64,000 bases of DNA from Cymbidium sinense (taxonomy: Eukaryota > Streptophyta > Magnoliopsida > Asparagales > Orchidaceae): assembly GCA_021442155.1 (NCBI GenBank), contig CM038228.1:16347179-16411178 (forward strand), written 5' to 3'. Made by a program: the position numbers and the translations under genes. Position 1 is the stretch's first letter. Every line of letters begins with the position of its first letter. The notes beneath the pieces are model-generated. The model saw nothing but the letters and a program-made list of their open reading frames with translations, did not search any database and was not told the origin of the DNA. This document shows, piece by piece, positions 46,430 to 58,700 of the stretch.

Positions 46430-48093
46430 GAAGAGAAACTAATAATTGACCTTAAAGAAGCCTTGAAGGAATTTGAAGAAGGTAATCAACCCACTTTTGA
46501 TGAACTCCAAGAAAACAATCTTGGTACCGAAGAAGAGCCTTGGACAACCTTTGTTAGTGCTAATCTCACATCAAAAAGGTTGGAGGATTTAAAAGCACTA
46601 CTCTATGAATACAAGGATTATTTTGTATGAAATTATAGTGAAATGTTAGACTTATTGCTAGATGTAGCTATACATAAGCTTGCCATTAAGCCTGACATGC
46701 AGCTTATAAAACAAGTATCAAGGCGAATGCGATTATAAATTGAGGAGCAAGTAATCGCTGAAACGAAAAAACTCATTGAAGCAAAATTTATTCGGGAAGA
46801 GAAGTATGCTGATTGAATTGCCAATATTATCCCAGTAAGGAAAATTAATGGAAAAATATGTGTCTATATTAACTTTAGAGATTTAAACAAAGCATGGCAA
46901 AAGATAATTTTATATTACCTAATGCATAACTTATGGTAGACATCACATAAAACTATGATATGTTTTCCTTCATGGATAGTTCATTGGGCTATAACTAAAT
47001 TAAAATGACTCCAAAAGAAGAAAAACATATGTTTTTCTGCACACCAATTGACATGTATTACTATAAAGTGATGATATTTGGCTTGAAAAATGCTAACACT
47101 ACATACCAAAGGGAAATAATTTGAATATTTGATGACTTCATACATAGGTATGTAGAATGTTATGTTAATGATTTGGTTTTAAGAGCAAGAATCAAAGTGA
47201 GCATATATGTGATCTAAGAGTTATATTCGATAAAATTTGAAGTTTCAACTTAAAGATGAACCAATTAAAATGTGCTTTTGTTGTGACTTTTAGAAAATCT
47301 TAAGCTTTATTATGCACCATAGAGGGATTGAAATTGATCTCTCTAATATTAAAATAATCATCATCTATGACCTCAAAGTAATTTTGTTCACTACAAGCAA
47401 AATTGGCTTATATTAGAAGGTTCATTTCTAATCTTTCAGGAAAATGTCAACCTTTTGTTGATTGATGAAAAAGAACACACCTTTTATATAAGATGAGGCT
47501 TATTAAGAGGCATTTGATAGCATAAAATAATATTTATTACATCCCTCAATTTTGGCATCACTAATAATGGGAAACCCATTTATATTTTATCTATGCTTTA
47601 AGAAAATCATTGAGAGCTTTGCTAACTTAAAATATTAAAGAAGAAAAGAAAAATGTCTTATATTATATAAGTCAACATCTCATAAAAGTTGAAATAAAAT
47701 ATTCTTATATTGAGAAATAATGTTTAGCATTAATATTCTCTACTCAAAATTGTGGCATTATATGCTATCACATAAAATAGCTATAATATCTAAAGTTGAC
47801 CCTCTTAAGTTCTTAATGACTAGACCTACCTTAATAAGTTGATTAGCTAAATGGGAAATCCTATTACTTCAATTTGATACAACATATGCCCCATAGAAGG
47901 CTATACAAGGGCAAGCTCTAGCTAACTTCCTATTTGCTCCTCCCATATCAGTAAATTCTCCACTCAATGATGAATTATCCGATGAACAAATATTCAAAGT
48001 GGAAGAAGCTCAACAATCATCAAAATTTGAACTCTATTTTGATGGAGCTTCATTAATAAAGCTAGCTAAATCGATTAGTTTATCTATAGTACA
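46430..48093 (+). pseudogene. Element C reverse transcriptase, RNase H and start of second RNase H
   Basis: RT motifs in order across frames are TFDELQENNLG, LKALLYEYKDYFV, LLDVAIHKLAIKP, RRMRL, KKLIEAKFIREEKYAD, NIIPVRKINGKICVYINFRD, NKIKMTP-like, GLKNAN, and the active site YVND (47161-47172), where the first Asp of YVDD is Asn (AAT, 47167-47169). First RNase H pieces follow at about 47.55-47.8 kb. The second RNase H begins with FELYFDGAS near 48023 and is cut at 48093 by element B. It is closer to typical Ogre elements than to A and D, since its VAIHKLAIKP and NIIPVRK motifs differ from theirs. Confidence 0.8.
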
Positions 48094-51000
48094 TGTTGGT
48101 GTGAAAATTTTATTTGGAACACCATGCAGATCATGGGGGTACTTATTTAGGTAATCAAATACGTCATTAAGAGATAAATAAATTATCTTTTAAAAAATAT
48201 TACTTTATAAAGGATTCAATTACTTAATAAGGACTTCTAAGGCTGATGGGTCTTCGATGTATTAGAGATTCTTCCTCTAAACTACATGGAGAAGTAGAAT
48301 AGGGTTTATTTTATTGTAGGGTTTACAGTTCAATATAAAGGTAAGCCCTTATAGTTAATTACATCTTAGGAGAAATGGAATTCTTATTAAGAATACTCTC
48401 AATTAAAGAAATGGACTTTCAACTCTATGGATTTTAAAGCTTGTCTTAAAAGGATGCTTAATTTGGAAATTAAAAAGAGAACGCTCAAAGGCGGAAGGTT
48501 CTTTTTGAAAGCCAAAAGGGATTAAATAAGAAATGCTTTTAGATACTGAGATGCCTAATAAGCATTTCAACTATCATACTATTAGGATTTATATTTTTGA
48601 GATTGAATTTATTAGAGTTGTGAGTTTGATATTTTATTAAAAAATAATTGACTTAGACTCTAACAACACAAGACTATAGAAATGTCTAGTGGTTGAAGAC
48701 TTATTCCAACAGAATGCTTCAGAACCTAAGTCTAAAAAACTTCAAACATAAGTAAAAAACTAGACGTAGTTTAATTTTATAATTTTGAGAATTATTAGTT
48801 ATTCTTCTCAGTTGTGAAAATAAACCTATCCCAGACTCTTCTAGACATATTTCTCGCTTAGAAATATTGCATCTAACACCACCTATGAGATTTCAAAATC
48901 ATAATTTCAGTCATATAAATGAAAGATGGTTGGACTATTATAATTAGGAAAAAACCTAAGAACTTCAACTCACTCCTTATCCCTAAGATAGTGTTATGTA
49001 TGTTATGCACCTAGATAATACAACAAATTTTTTTTTAATGTTTTTTAACTTGCAATTCATTTTAAATCCTTTGGGTATGCAATTCACGCTAAAAATGAGA
49101 TGTAGTTAGAAAATGGATATAAGCTATGTCAAAATAATAAGGCACACTTTCTCAGGAAGGGTGGTCATCCTCACAGATCAGATGCCCCCTTATGTGTAAT
49201 GGGTGAAGCGCCTAATTCAAGAATTATGAAGAATATGCTACCATGGTTCACAAAAGCTAATTATTTCTAGTTGCTTTCAAATAATGCCTAGGGGTTTTAA
49301 TTAAAGTGAGGTTATGAATTTTTATTTTATGTTTGTGCTATTTAGTTTAGGTGAGGTAAAAATTTTTTATTTTTCTAGAAGACAAAAGTTCCAAACATTC
49401 CAAACCAAAACATATCACAGAAAGAAATCTAAAAAAAGTATGATGTTTTTATTAAGCACTCTAAAATAAATCAAGCTAAATTTAAGCTAACTTAAATAGG
49501 CTAGTGCAGTCGGGTACCGTTATACACCCCAAAAAAAAGTGGGCAGTTGACTCCGCCCTTATACAGCCCGGCCTATAACTAAAACTTTAATCTATGGGGT
49601 TTTTCATTAACATCAGGATCATCACCTTCTTCAAGGACCTCCTTAGGCTCCATCGACAACCATCAAATAGTACTGCCAGCTCCTGTTAATCCTAACCTAA
49701 TTCAAGGCTCAAATTACATTTTAAATTTATAAAATAAAATCCTAAACCTTGCTAAACAAATATTAGTAAAAACATACAGCACACTAATAATTTATATTTC
49801 AAACAAATAGGCTTAGCATCTATGATTTCCAAGCCTGGTTGTCTTATTAGGCTATGCTTAGGGACTTAAGTAGCACCTAGAAGTAAATAATATTTTATAT
49901 TTATTACAGTCATCCCTTTAAGCACAATCGCAAGCAAAAAAATAATGTCAGCCTAAAAAGAACACCCAAACATCCAGACTAGTGAGCAAACAATGATATC
50001 CATCCAGTCTAAAATAGTACACCACAAAATAAAAAAAAACATCACATCATAATAAATCATCATAAATCATCAGCCTAACCGAAGTCTAGGGCCGTTGACT
50101 TATCAATCTAGTGTGTGGAAAGAAGGGCTTTTATGGTATGATTACACAAGGGCTTATTTTAGTTTAAGTTGAATTTACAATGTGTGGTTTCACTTTAAAT
50201 GATTTAATTGATTTTGAATTTTATTTAAATTTTAAATTTATTTGTGTCAAAGTTGAATTTAAGTACTAAATAAAGAAAATAAAAACAAATTATGCTCTAG
50301 ACAGAAGTCATTCTACTCAACATCCTAATTCTATTAGAATAAAATCTTCACCCTAAGGTGAAGATTCATTCTAAGGGTCAAACTAAGAATTTGTGCATCT
50401 TAATTAACTTATTTGAATTTATTAGAATGATTTAATTGAAATAGATTTGATTTGATCAATGTTTATTTGATTTAATTTGAATTTTGAAGTTTGAGTTTGC
50501 TTAACTTCATATATTTTGATTATTAATATTTATTTTGAATTTATTGGGTTTTTGTTTGGTTTAATTCAACCAATATTTAATTTACTTCTTTAAATTGATA
50601 TTTAATTTCTTTGTTTAATTTTCACTTTAAAGATTTGATTTTATATGATTTGCATTGATCAAATCATTTTTTATTTTGTTTAAATTTAATGATTCTATCT
50701 TTCATTTTAAGTTAGGTTTGAATTGATTAATACATTTTAATTTAATTAACTTGGGACTTGATTATGGTTTAAAATAATCTTTTCATTTGGATTCCAAATA
50801 AGAGTTTAATTCATTAAATTTGACCGTTAAGTTTACATGTTGATTATTTTAGTTCAATGTTTAATTTCATTTAATTTAATTAGTACTTCCTTTGGATTCC
50901 AATTAAGAGTTTTATATTGATTAACCAACTTTAAATGTTGTTTGCATTTTAATGATTTCATGTTTTCATTTAAGTTTTATTTGAAATTAGTAAATGAGTT

Positions 51001-53327
51001 TATTTAATTAACTTATAACTTAATTAAAGTTTAAATTGATCTTTTATCTAAATTCCACTTGTAAGTTTGATCATTTAGTTTATTAAATTTAGCTATTTGA
51101 TTTATATATTGATTTTAGTATGAGGATTGTTTGATTTAATTTGATCTTTTCATTTGGTTTAATTAATTTTATTTGTTAAGTTTTATTTATTTCTTAATTT
51201 GGTTAGGTTAAGTGAATTAAATGTTTAATTTTATTTTAATTAAATTTTATTGTTTGTATTTAGAGTTTCATTTAATTTGATTCATTTATTAGAATTTGGT
51301 TAATGTAATTGATTGGTAGTTCATGCTTAGTTTGATTATTAAACTTATATATTTAATAATTAAGCAAGTCATCTTATTCTTATAGATTGAATTTGATCCA
51401 ATTTGATTATATATTGAATTGATTAAAGTTTTTTTAATTTCATTTTTTTGATTTGAATGAATGGTCAAAATGTTTATGTTTAATTTATTTAATTGAATTA
51501 TTTTAGAATTTATTTTAATTTTATTTGAGTTGATCAAGTGATTACTTTGATTAAGGTTTAAAGTGTGTTTAATTTATTATTTATTTAATTTAAATAATTA
51601 AGATTTAATGATTGATGAACATTTAAATAAATTAAATTGGCTATATGTTTAGATTTGATAAATGATCATTAAATATCTTTAATTGAATTCTTAGTTCATT
51701 TGAATCTTGAATAGTGATTATTCTACTTAGAAGTTTGAGGAATTGACTTGTATTTAATTTCATTAATTTCAATTATTATTTAATTAATTGATTAGTCAAA
51801 CCTTAATTTTATTGGATGATTTATTTGATTAAAAGTTTTATTAAAGATCATGTTTAATTTGTTCAATTAACATTGGACTAAAGGTTAGTTAAATTTAACA
51901 TTCTCAACTGATTTGGCTAGGAACTTAATTATGGAACTTGGTTTATTTAATGATGAATCCAAATCATTCTTAATAAATTAATTACCTTAGTTTTCTTATC
52001 ATTAAGTTGATTAAGTTGTTATGAGATTATAGGTTAATTGATTATTAATTATGATTACTTTGGTTAAGTAGTTCATTTGATTATGATCAAATTAGTAGTT
52101 AATTAGGATTTGGCTTAATTGGCCAATTTGATTTGATTATTGTTTAAATCAAGGTGAATTTAATTTATGATTATTTTAATTTAAGGTTTAATGATTAAGG
52201 ATTTAGATTTAAAGCTTAATCAAAGTGTAATTATGGCATGATTATGTTAATTTTTTTAGATTGACTAGAATTTCATTTGATATAGGTTAATTAGTTGTTG
52301 AAGCTTTTAATTTAGTTTTATATTATTTAGATTAAAGATGTAATTAATGATTTGATGATTTAGGCTAAGTTAGTTAATTTCAATTTATAATTAAATTACT
52401 ATTTAATTGGGTTTTAATTATTTTCAAGTTCATGTTTATTTAGGTTTAGGTTTACTTTAATTTTAAATTGAAGATTGTGTGATATTTACTTGATTTAGGG
52501 TTTGACTAATAATGATTTAAGTATTATTTTATTTTTGGTTTTGGTTTAACATTTAAATTGTTGTCAATTTTGCTTTAATTCATTCAGTTAATATTGATTT
52601 TTTAAATAATTTATTAAATACTAACTTAAAGTGTTTCTTTTTTAGGTTTATCAAGCTTCAATGGATTATATTATTTCTTTGATGTTAATTAAAGTGATTT
52701 AAACTATTTTGATGATTTTTATAATTGTCTAGATTTTTAAATTAATTATTTCTTAAAATTAGGCATTTAAACTTTAAAATTTAATAACTTCTAATCTATT
52801 CACCCTTTTAATTTGAATTTTTTATATAAAGTAGGTTTTAGCATCAATTTCAACCACTAAAAGTTCTAAGTAAATTTTATTATTATTGTTTTAATTAGGG
52901 TTTGTTGAATTTCATGTGTTTTGATCTTATTGGATTTGATTAAATTTAGAATTTCTTTGGGTTCACCTAATCAGATTGGGTTAGGTTAAGTTCTAAAAGG
53001 TTCACTAAAATGACCTAGACTTTCATCCTATAGTATTGAGTTTGATTTAATTTTAAATTTAATTTTAGTTTCAAATTTATACTTGATTTAATTTGTTATT
53101 TGATTTTGGTTTGTTCACCTAGTCACTAAGTGCAGTGTCTTGAGTGCTTAAATAGGAAGCTCCTAATCAAAGATTAAGGATCTTGATTATTAGAATTAAG
53201 AATGATGTTAATCTCATCAAAAAATGAGATCAACAATTGAACCCCTAATATGTGTGGTGGACTATTTAGAGTACACCACAGATATTAACATTAATTGAAC
53301 TAGCTAATAGATCCAATAGAGGTTACA
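48094..53327 (-). mobile_element. Element B 3' LTR, about 5.2 kb
   Basis: In sense orientation it starts TGTAACC at 53327 and ends CACACCAACA at 48094. Its 3' part matches 60250-63423 along about 3.2 kb, and landmarks include a 'gggtggtcatcctcaca' block (49165), a GGGTACCG block (49515) and long AATTTGATT-rich DNA. The first ~100 bases resemble the family-1 LTR start (TGTTGATCTC near 53226), so the two families share ancestry. Open frames inside, such as 51289-51537, are AT-rich chance frames. Confidence 0.8.
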
Positions 53328-53344
53328 AGTAGTAGTGCTTGAAA

Positions 53345-53475
53345 ATATTTTCAAATTTGGATTTTGAATTTAGATTTGATTTTTATTTGATATTTTATTT
53401 TGAATTTAATTTAAATTTTATATTTTGAATTTAATTTAATTTTTATTTGATATTTTATTTTGAATTTGATTGTGA
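53345..53475 (-). repeat. 60-bp AT-rich duplication before the B 3' LTR
   Basis: The phrase 'ttttatttgatattttattt' occurs at 53381 and 53441 with similar flanks. It lies where the polypurine tract of element B is expected; no purine tract is visible. Confidence 0.6.
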
Positions 53476-53479
53476 AAGA

Positions 53480-54055
53480 CAAGCATAAACATGTCAATTT
53501 TATTCTTAGAAGAAACTAGATTTACTAGTCTCTAAGAAATTAGAGATGTTATTTAAAAGAAACTCAGTAGGGAATCTAATCCTAATATTGAGGTGATAGC
53601 TAAAAAAATGCCTTCGAGAGACTTATTCTTATTATAATTATTACAAAGTTTAATTTCCATCAATTTTTAATGGCTAATCTAGAAAGAAAACATAGAGACT
53701 CACTTCTTCTAAGGTGGAACTAGTTAAGGGGATAACCTTAACGACTAACCAACAAAAGCAGAGGATCGATAGATGCCTATAGTAACATAAACTAGATCTT
53801 ATGTGTTTTTCTTTTCTAGAAAGGATGCCACTATGGATACTTACTCCGGTCTAGAGGTGGTAGTTACAGAATATGACATTATGGATATTACTCCTAACCA
53901 AATTACATTAATTTTAACCAGAGATGAATGGTTCATAGGAAACTTACACTTAATTATGGTTAGGTATTAGGAAGGGGTCTTCAATGGCTTAATTCCAATT
54001 TAAATCGCAAGAATAAGAAAAGGGATCATGATGACTTAATCCTATCCCATGAACA
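53480..54055 (-). other. Element B 3' region before the tandem array
   Basis: Noncoding. One phrase near 53690, 'gaaaacatagagactcactt', is a diverged reverse complement of the 'gatgtgagtcc' phrase found in the 3' regions of A and D. Nothing else is recognised. Confidence 0.4.
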
Positions 54056-55800
54056 GTAAAAATGGTGCCACGAAGGGCTTGTTCCAAACCTATGAGAGAC
54101 ATAAGAAGGGTGCCATGGAGGGCTTGCTCATAACTCATGAGGAAATAGGAATGGTGCTATGAAGGGCTTGCTCCAAACCCAAGAAATACATAAGAAGGGT
54201 TCCGCGGAGAACTTGCTCCCAATCCTATGTGAAGCAGGAATGGTGCCCTGAAGGGCTTACTCCAAACCTATGAGAATTATAGAAAGGATGCTATGAAAGG
54301 CTTACTCTCATCCTATGAAAGGTGGTAATGGTGCCTAAAGTCCTTATTCCAAACCTATCAGAATGGTGCACAAAGGCTTACTCCAAACCCAAGAAAGACA
54401 TAAAGAAGGTGCCATGGAGGGCTTACTCCCAACTTATAAAGAAACATGAATGGTGCCATGAAGGGCTTGCTCCAAACCTATGGGGATGGTGCACAAAAGC
54501 TTACTCCAAACCTAAGATATTTATAGGAAAGGTGCCTCAAAGAGCTTTCTCCCAACCTAAGCAAACCAAGAATGATACCTTGAGAGCTTACTCTAAACAT
54601 ATGGGAATGGTGCACAAATGCTTACTCCAAACTCAAGAGGTTTATAGGAAGGGTGCCATAAAGGGCTTACTCCCATTCTATGGAAGCCAAGATTAGTGCC
54701 ACCCAAACCTATGGAAATGGTGTACAAAGGCTTATTCTAAACCCAAGAGATTTATTGGAAGGGTTCCAGGAGGCTTACTCCCAACCTATAGAAGCCAAGA
54801 ATGGTGTCACGAAGGGCTTACTCTGACCTATGGGAATGGTGCACAAAGGCTTACTCCAATTCCAAGAGATTTATAAGAAGGGTTCCACGAAGGGCTTGCT
54901 CCCAACCTATAAAAGCTAGGAATGATACCATGAAGGGCTTACTCCAAACCTGTGGGAATGGTGCATAAAGGCTTACTCTGAACCTAAGAGATTTATAGGA
55001 AGGGTGCCACAGAGGACTTGCTCCCAACCTATGGAAGTTAGGAATGGTGCACAAAGGCTTACTCCAAACCCAAGAGATTTATAGGAAGAGTGCCACAGAG
55101 GGCTTGCTTCCAACTTATGGAAAGTAAGAATGTTGCCTTAGAGGGCTTACTCCAATCTTATGGGAATGGTGCACAAAGGCTTACACTAAAGTTAAGATAG
55201 CCATAAGAAGGGTGCCATGAAGGGATCTCTCCTAACTTATGCGAAATAGAAATGGTGCCATGAAGGGCTTGCTATGAGCCTATGGAAATGTTGCATGAAG
55301 GCTTACTCCAAACCCAAGATAGTCATAAGAAGGGTGCCATGGAGGGTTTGATCCTAACTTATGAGAAATAGAAATTGTTCCACAAAGGGCTTGCTCCATA
55401 CCCATGGGAATGGTGTACAAATTCTTACTCTAAACCCAAGATGGTCATAAGAAGGGTGCCTGGGAAGGCTTGCTCCTAACTTATGAGAAACAGAAATGAT
55501 GTCATGAAGGGCTTACTCCAAACCTATGGGAATGATGCACAAATGTATAGGAAGGGTGCCACGAGATACTTGCTCCCAACCTATGGAAATGGTTCACAAA
55601 GGCTTACTCCAAACCCAAAATGTGTATAGGAAGGGTGCCATGAGGGGCTTTCGCCCAACCTATGAAAACTAGGAATGGTGCCATGAAGGGCTTACTCCAA
55701 ACCTATGGAATGGTGCATAAAGGTTTACTCCCCCAAGAGAGATATAGGAAATGTGTCATTAAGGGCTTTCTCCTAACCTATGGAAGATATGAATTAGGAA
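54056..55800 (-). repeat. Higher-order tandem array, 121-bp unit made of three ~40-bp subunits
   Basis: The phrase 'ggtgcacaaaggcttactcc' or a close variant starts near 54609, 54719, 54839, 54960, 55046, 55169 and 55290. Spacings are 110, 120, 121, 86, 123 and 121. Within a unit, three related pieces of about 40 bases follow each other, each with GGTGC...AAGGCTT.CTCC.AACC. The spacing of 86 lacks about one subunit. The array holds roughly 14-15 units, which are noticeably diverged. An open frame at 54322-54696 is a by-product: 121 is not a multiple of three. Confidence 0.85.
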
Positions 55801-56010
55801 AGGGGATTTTGGTGATTTAATTTATAATCCTCAAGTCTTTAACTAACAAGTAGGGGCAGTTAGACCTTATCCTGACTAACTATTCTAACTGATGAGAGAT
55901 GTTGGAATGACTTGCTTCCATTCCTTGGTTTTACTAATGCTTCTAACACATGAAGAAGTTTGGTGATGAAGATTTCAAAGACCTGAAGTATTTTTTGAAG
56001 AAAGAATTGA
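55801..56010 (-). other. Junction between the tandem array and element B pol
   Basis: About 200 bases with no recognised domain. In element A the same interval (first RNase H to 3' region) holds about 1.9 kb with the second RNase H and integrase. Confidence 0.4.
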
Positions 56011-57270
56011 ACCCAGTGTATAACATGACATTTCCATAGGCATAAAATTTCATCATTTTTAATCTCCTTGAAGTTATATACAGCTATGTTAGATGTCTAA
56101 TCCACTTTAGGCAAAACATCATATGGTATCAACCTAAGAGATTTATTCTATGAGCTTGCATGTGATTTTTTAGTTCTTGGGTAGCAAAAACCAAAGTCAA
56201 ACAATGCTTCATAATTGATGGATGTTTTATTTCTGTTAACATGAATATGTAGCTTACTTGAGATTCTCTTGATTTTCTTTATCCACTTGAGTCAATGAAA
56301 CATCTAGAGATTTCTCTAAAGCTAAAATTTATATATATTCAATTTTATTTTCTTATTGACATGAAACTACAACTTACATGGCATTCTCTTTGTTTTTTTA
56401 TTGACTTGGATTAATAAAGATTAATATATTTTCTTAAAGCTACAATTAACAAGTTTTGTAGTTTTCACATGAATGTAAGTAGCATGGATAAGTAGACTCT
56501 TAGAATTTTCCCAAAAGTACCTTGACATTTTGTCATCCCTAATAAACTTCTGATTCATTTGATTTAAGATAATGAAAAGTTATCATTCTCCTGATAATAA
56601 TGAAGTAAGTTTTTCTGAGATAGAGTAGCTTTCTTTGAAAAGAGTTCATTTGAATGAAATTATCACAAAGTGATATTTCAAGGCTAGTTTTAATTAATTT
56701 TGATCCCTATAAATTCTACTATGGGTTTTAGGAAATCTCTTAAAGCCACCTCAAAGGCACATTCTAGGAAATTCTCTTTAAATTGCAGTAGTGCAATAAT
56801 TCTCAAGTTGTAATAATGTTTTTTCTTCTTCTTCTCTGCTTTTTTTAATAAGATCATTGATGTCGTTTGATTATGAGTGAGACTATCGGCAATTTTGATT
56901 ATGACCATTCGATAAATTGCCCCGACATCTTTAAAAGGATTATGAACACCATATACTTTTTATCCTTAAGGATCATCTTGATTTATTTAGATTCATATTA
57001 AGTCATCCCTAGGTGAGAATATTTTTCTTATATATGCATAGAAGATTTATTCTTATTTTTGTTAGTTTAATAATGTGTAATAAGAACTCCATCTTTAAGA
57101 CAAAGCTTTGTTCAAGTCTCTGGAATTAACACATATGTTGATTTGACCATTTTCTTTACTAAGACAATGTTAGCCAACTAAGAAGAATATTTTCTTCTCA
57201 TGTAAGGCCATCATTCACCAACTTTTTTAACTTTAGCAATAACTTACCATTTGAAGTCTAATCGCACACG
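56010..57270 (-). pseudogene. Element B reverse transcriptase and first RNase H
   Basis: Minus strand. Near 57.24 kb the frame gives VIAKVKK and then, after a shift, LANIVLVKK, an RT finger motif. At about 56.93 kb DVGAIYRMVI matches the GLKNAGATYQ region. The active-site region at 56858-56853 reads N-D in a shifted frame, where YVDD is expected. The frame to 56690 gives LECAFEVALRDFLKPIVEF-like thumb sequence (F-L-G-F-I-V in relatives). At about 56.21-56.10 kb HPSIMKHCLTLVFATQELK and AHRINLL match the first RNase H. The region is heavily frame-shifted. Confidence 0.7.
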
Positions 57271-57279
57271 TCAAGGGAT

Positions 57280-57930
57280 TTAATAGCATCAAGCTTAATC
57301 TCAAACTTATAGACCGCTACATCTAGAGGTAAAATAAGTATTTCATCTGAACTCCATTTGAAGTAGTCTTAAACTCTAGAAATAACTTGATTAAGTCATC
57401 AATATTCATTTTGCTAAAGAGTGAGCTTATGAATCAATTTTTTTCCAAAATTTATTTTTCTTTTAACTGATCATTTGTGGATTTAATTTCTTCTTCAATT
57501 TTTGAGGGTGCATCTTAAATTTGATGAGCATTTAAATTTTAAAACTTTACTTAAATAAAAATTATCCAAGGAATTAGATTAACCTGTAATGAGAAGGATA
57601 GATTTTTGAATGCAAATAATTATCTTATGATAGATAATCTTAAAATTTTTACCTTTGGAATCATATTTTCTTCTTAGAATTTGAATTCTTTACAACTTCT
57701 TTAGTTTGGGGCAACTCTGACTTCCAACTCAATCACCTAGTTTTGATGTAGGGGAGTTAGAGCTAAAGTGCCCATATATTTATTAATATTTTCACACTAA
57801 GAGATGTCAAACTCATTTTTTGTAGCTATTGGACTCAGTCCTCTTTTTTTGTTAAACTCTAATGAGATTTTAAACTTTACTAAGGCCTTAAATATATTTT
57901 TACTCTTCATGTGAATTAGACTTTAAGTCA

Positions 57931-57996
<66 letters not shown>

Positions 57997-58430
57997 ATTT
58001 CATTACTTTCTTCCTTTTTTCCTTTTTTTCTTTTTATTTATTTTTTTCTTTTTTTTTTCTCTATTTTTTGGCCTTGCTAATGTTAGATTCAATGAAATCA
58101 CTAATCTGCTATTGGATAAATAGTAGGTGACGTCCTCGTAAATCTTGACTTCATGAATCAAGAATAGTTATTCATCTCTTTTATGATGTAGTCAACTCCA
58201 TCATGTATATATTTGATGGATTGATGGATGAAGAAGAAGATCATTCTACATTCATGACTTCAAGGTTTACTTGAAAAGAGCACAAAAGATATTTTTGAAT
58301 TTACAAATTTTGACATCAATTTTCAAATTATCAACTTCTAATAACAACATTATTGAATCTAAGACCCACTTCTTTCTTTCTTTTTTATATTGAACTCACA
58401 TAATATTATCTTTTCAAAGCTAATCCTACA
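57280..58430 (-). pseudogene. Element B pre-RT linker with microsatellite
   Basis: Decayed DNA between protease and RT. No clear protein motif is seen. It contains the CT microsatellite and a T-rich run that match the purine tracts of A and D in sense orientation. Confidence 0.4.
57934..57994. repeat. CT microsatellite, about 30 units
   Basis: Uninterrupted CT repeat, followed to about 58075 by T-rich DNA with few purines. It is the longest perfect simple repeat in the window. Confidence 0.98.
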
Positions 58431-58439
58431 TGTATTCAT

Positions 58440-58700
58440 TATTAAGCATGTTTGAGATTTTTTTAATTCATAATGTTGACTGATGCACCCGAGTCAACAA
58501 GTATTTCGAAGATTGTTTTTTAGAATTATCCACATTGACCATTATATAGAAAAATCAATTTTATTGGATAGTTCCTAATAGAAGATCTTCATTAAAGAAG
58601 ATAATCTTAATAAATTCCTTATAATGGAATGCCTCATCAGAGAAATTTGCTAGTAGCTGAAGAAGATAAATCTCTTAGTCTAGTAATATTTTAATCAGTG
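58440..58700 (-). pseudogene. Element B aspartic protease, active-site part
   Basis: The minus strand reads FEILVDSGASVNIMN across about 58508-58467, with the catalytic Asp codon at 58496-58494 and the canonical D-S-G-A kept. It is the only protease of the three whose active-site triplet is unaltered. Flanking sequence is frame-shifted, and the second half of the domain is not recognised. Confidence 0.75.

Noticed and set aside
51289..51537. 82-residue Asn/Ile/Lys-rich minus-strand open frame
   Set aside because: This composition is expected by chance in AT-rich LTR DNA, and the other B LTR does not keep the frame.
54322..54696. 124-residue + strand open frame with repeated peptide
   Set aside because: It is produced by the 121-bp tandem array, whose period is not a multiple of three, and runs antisense to element B.
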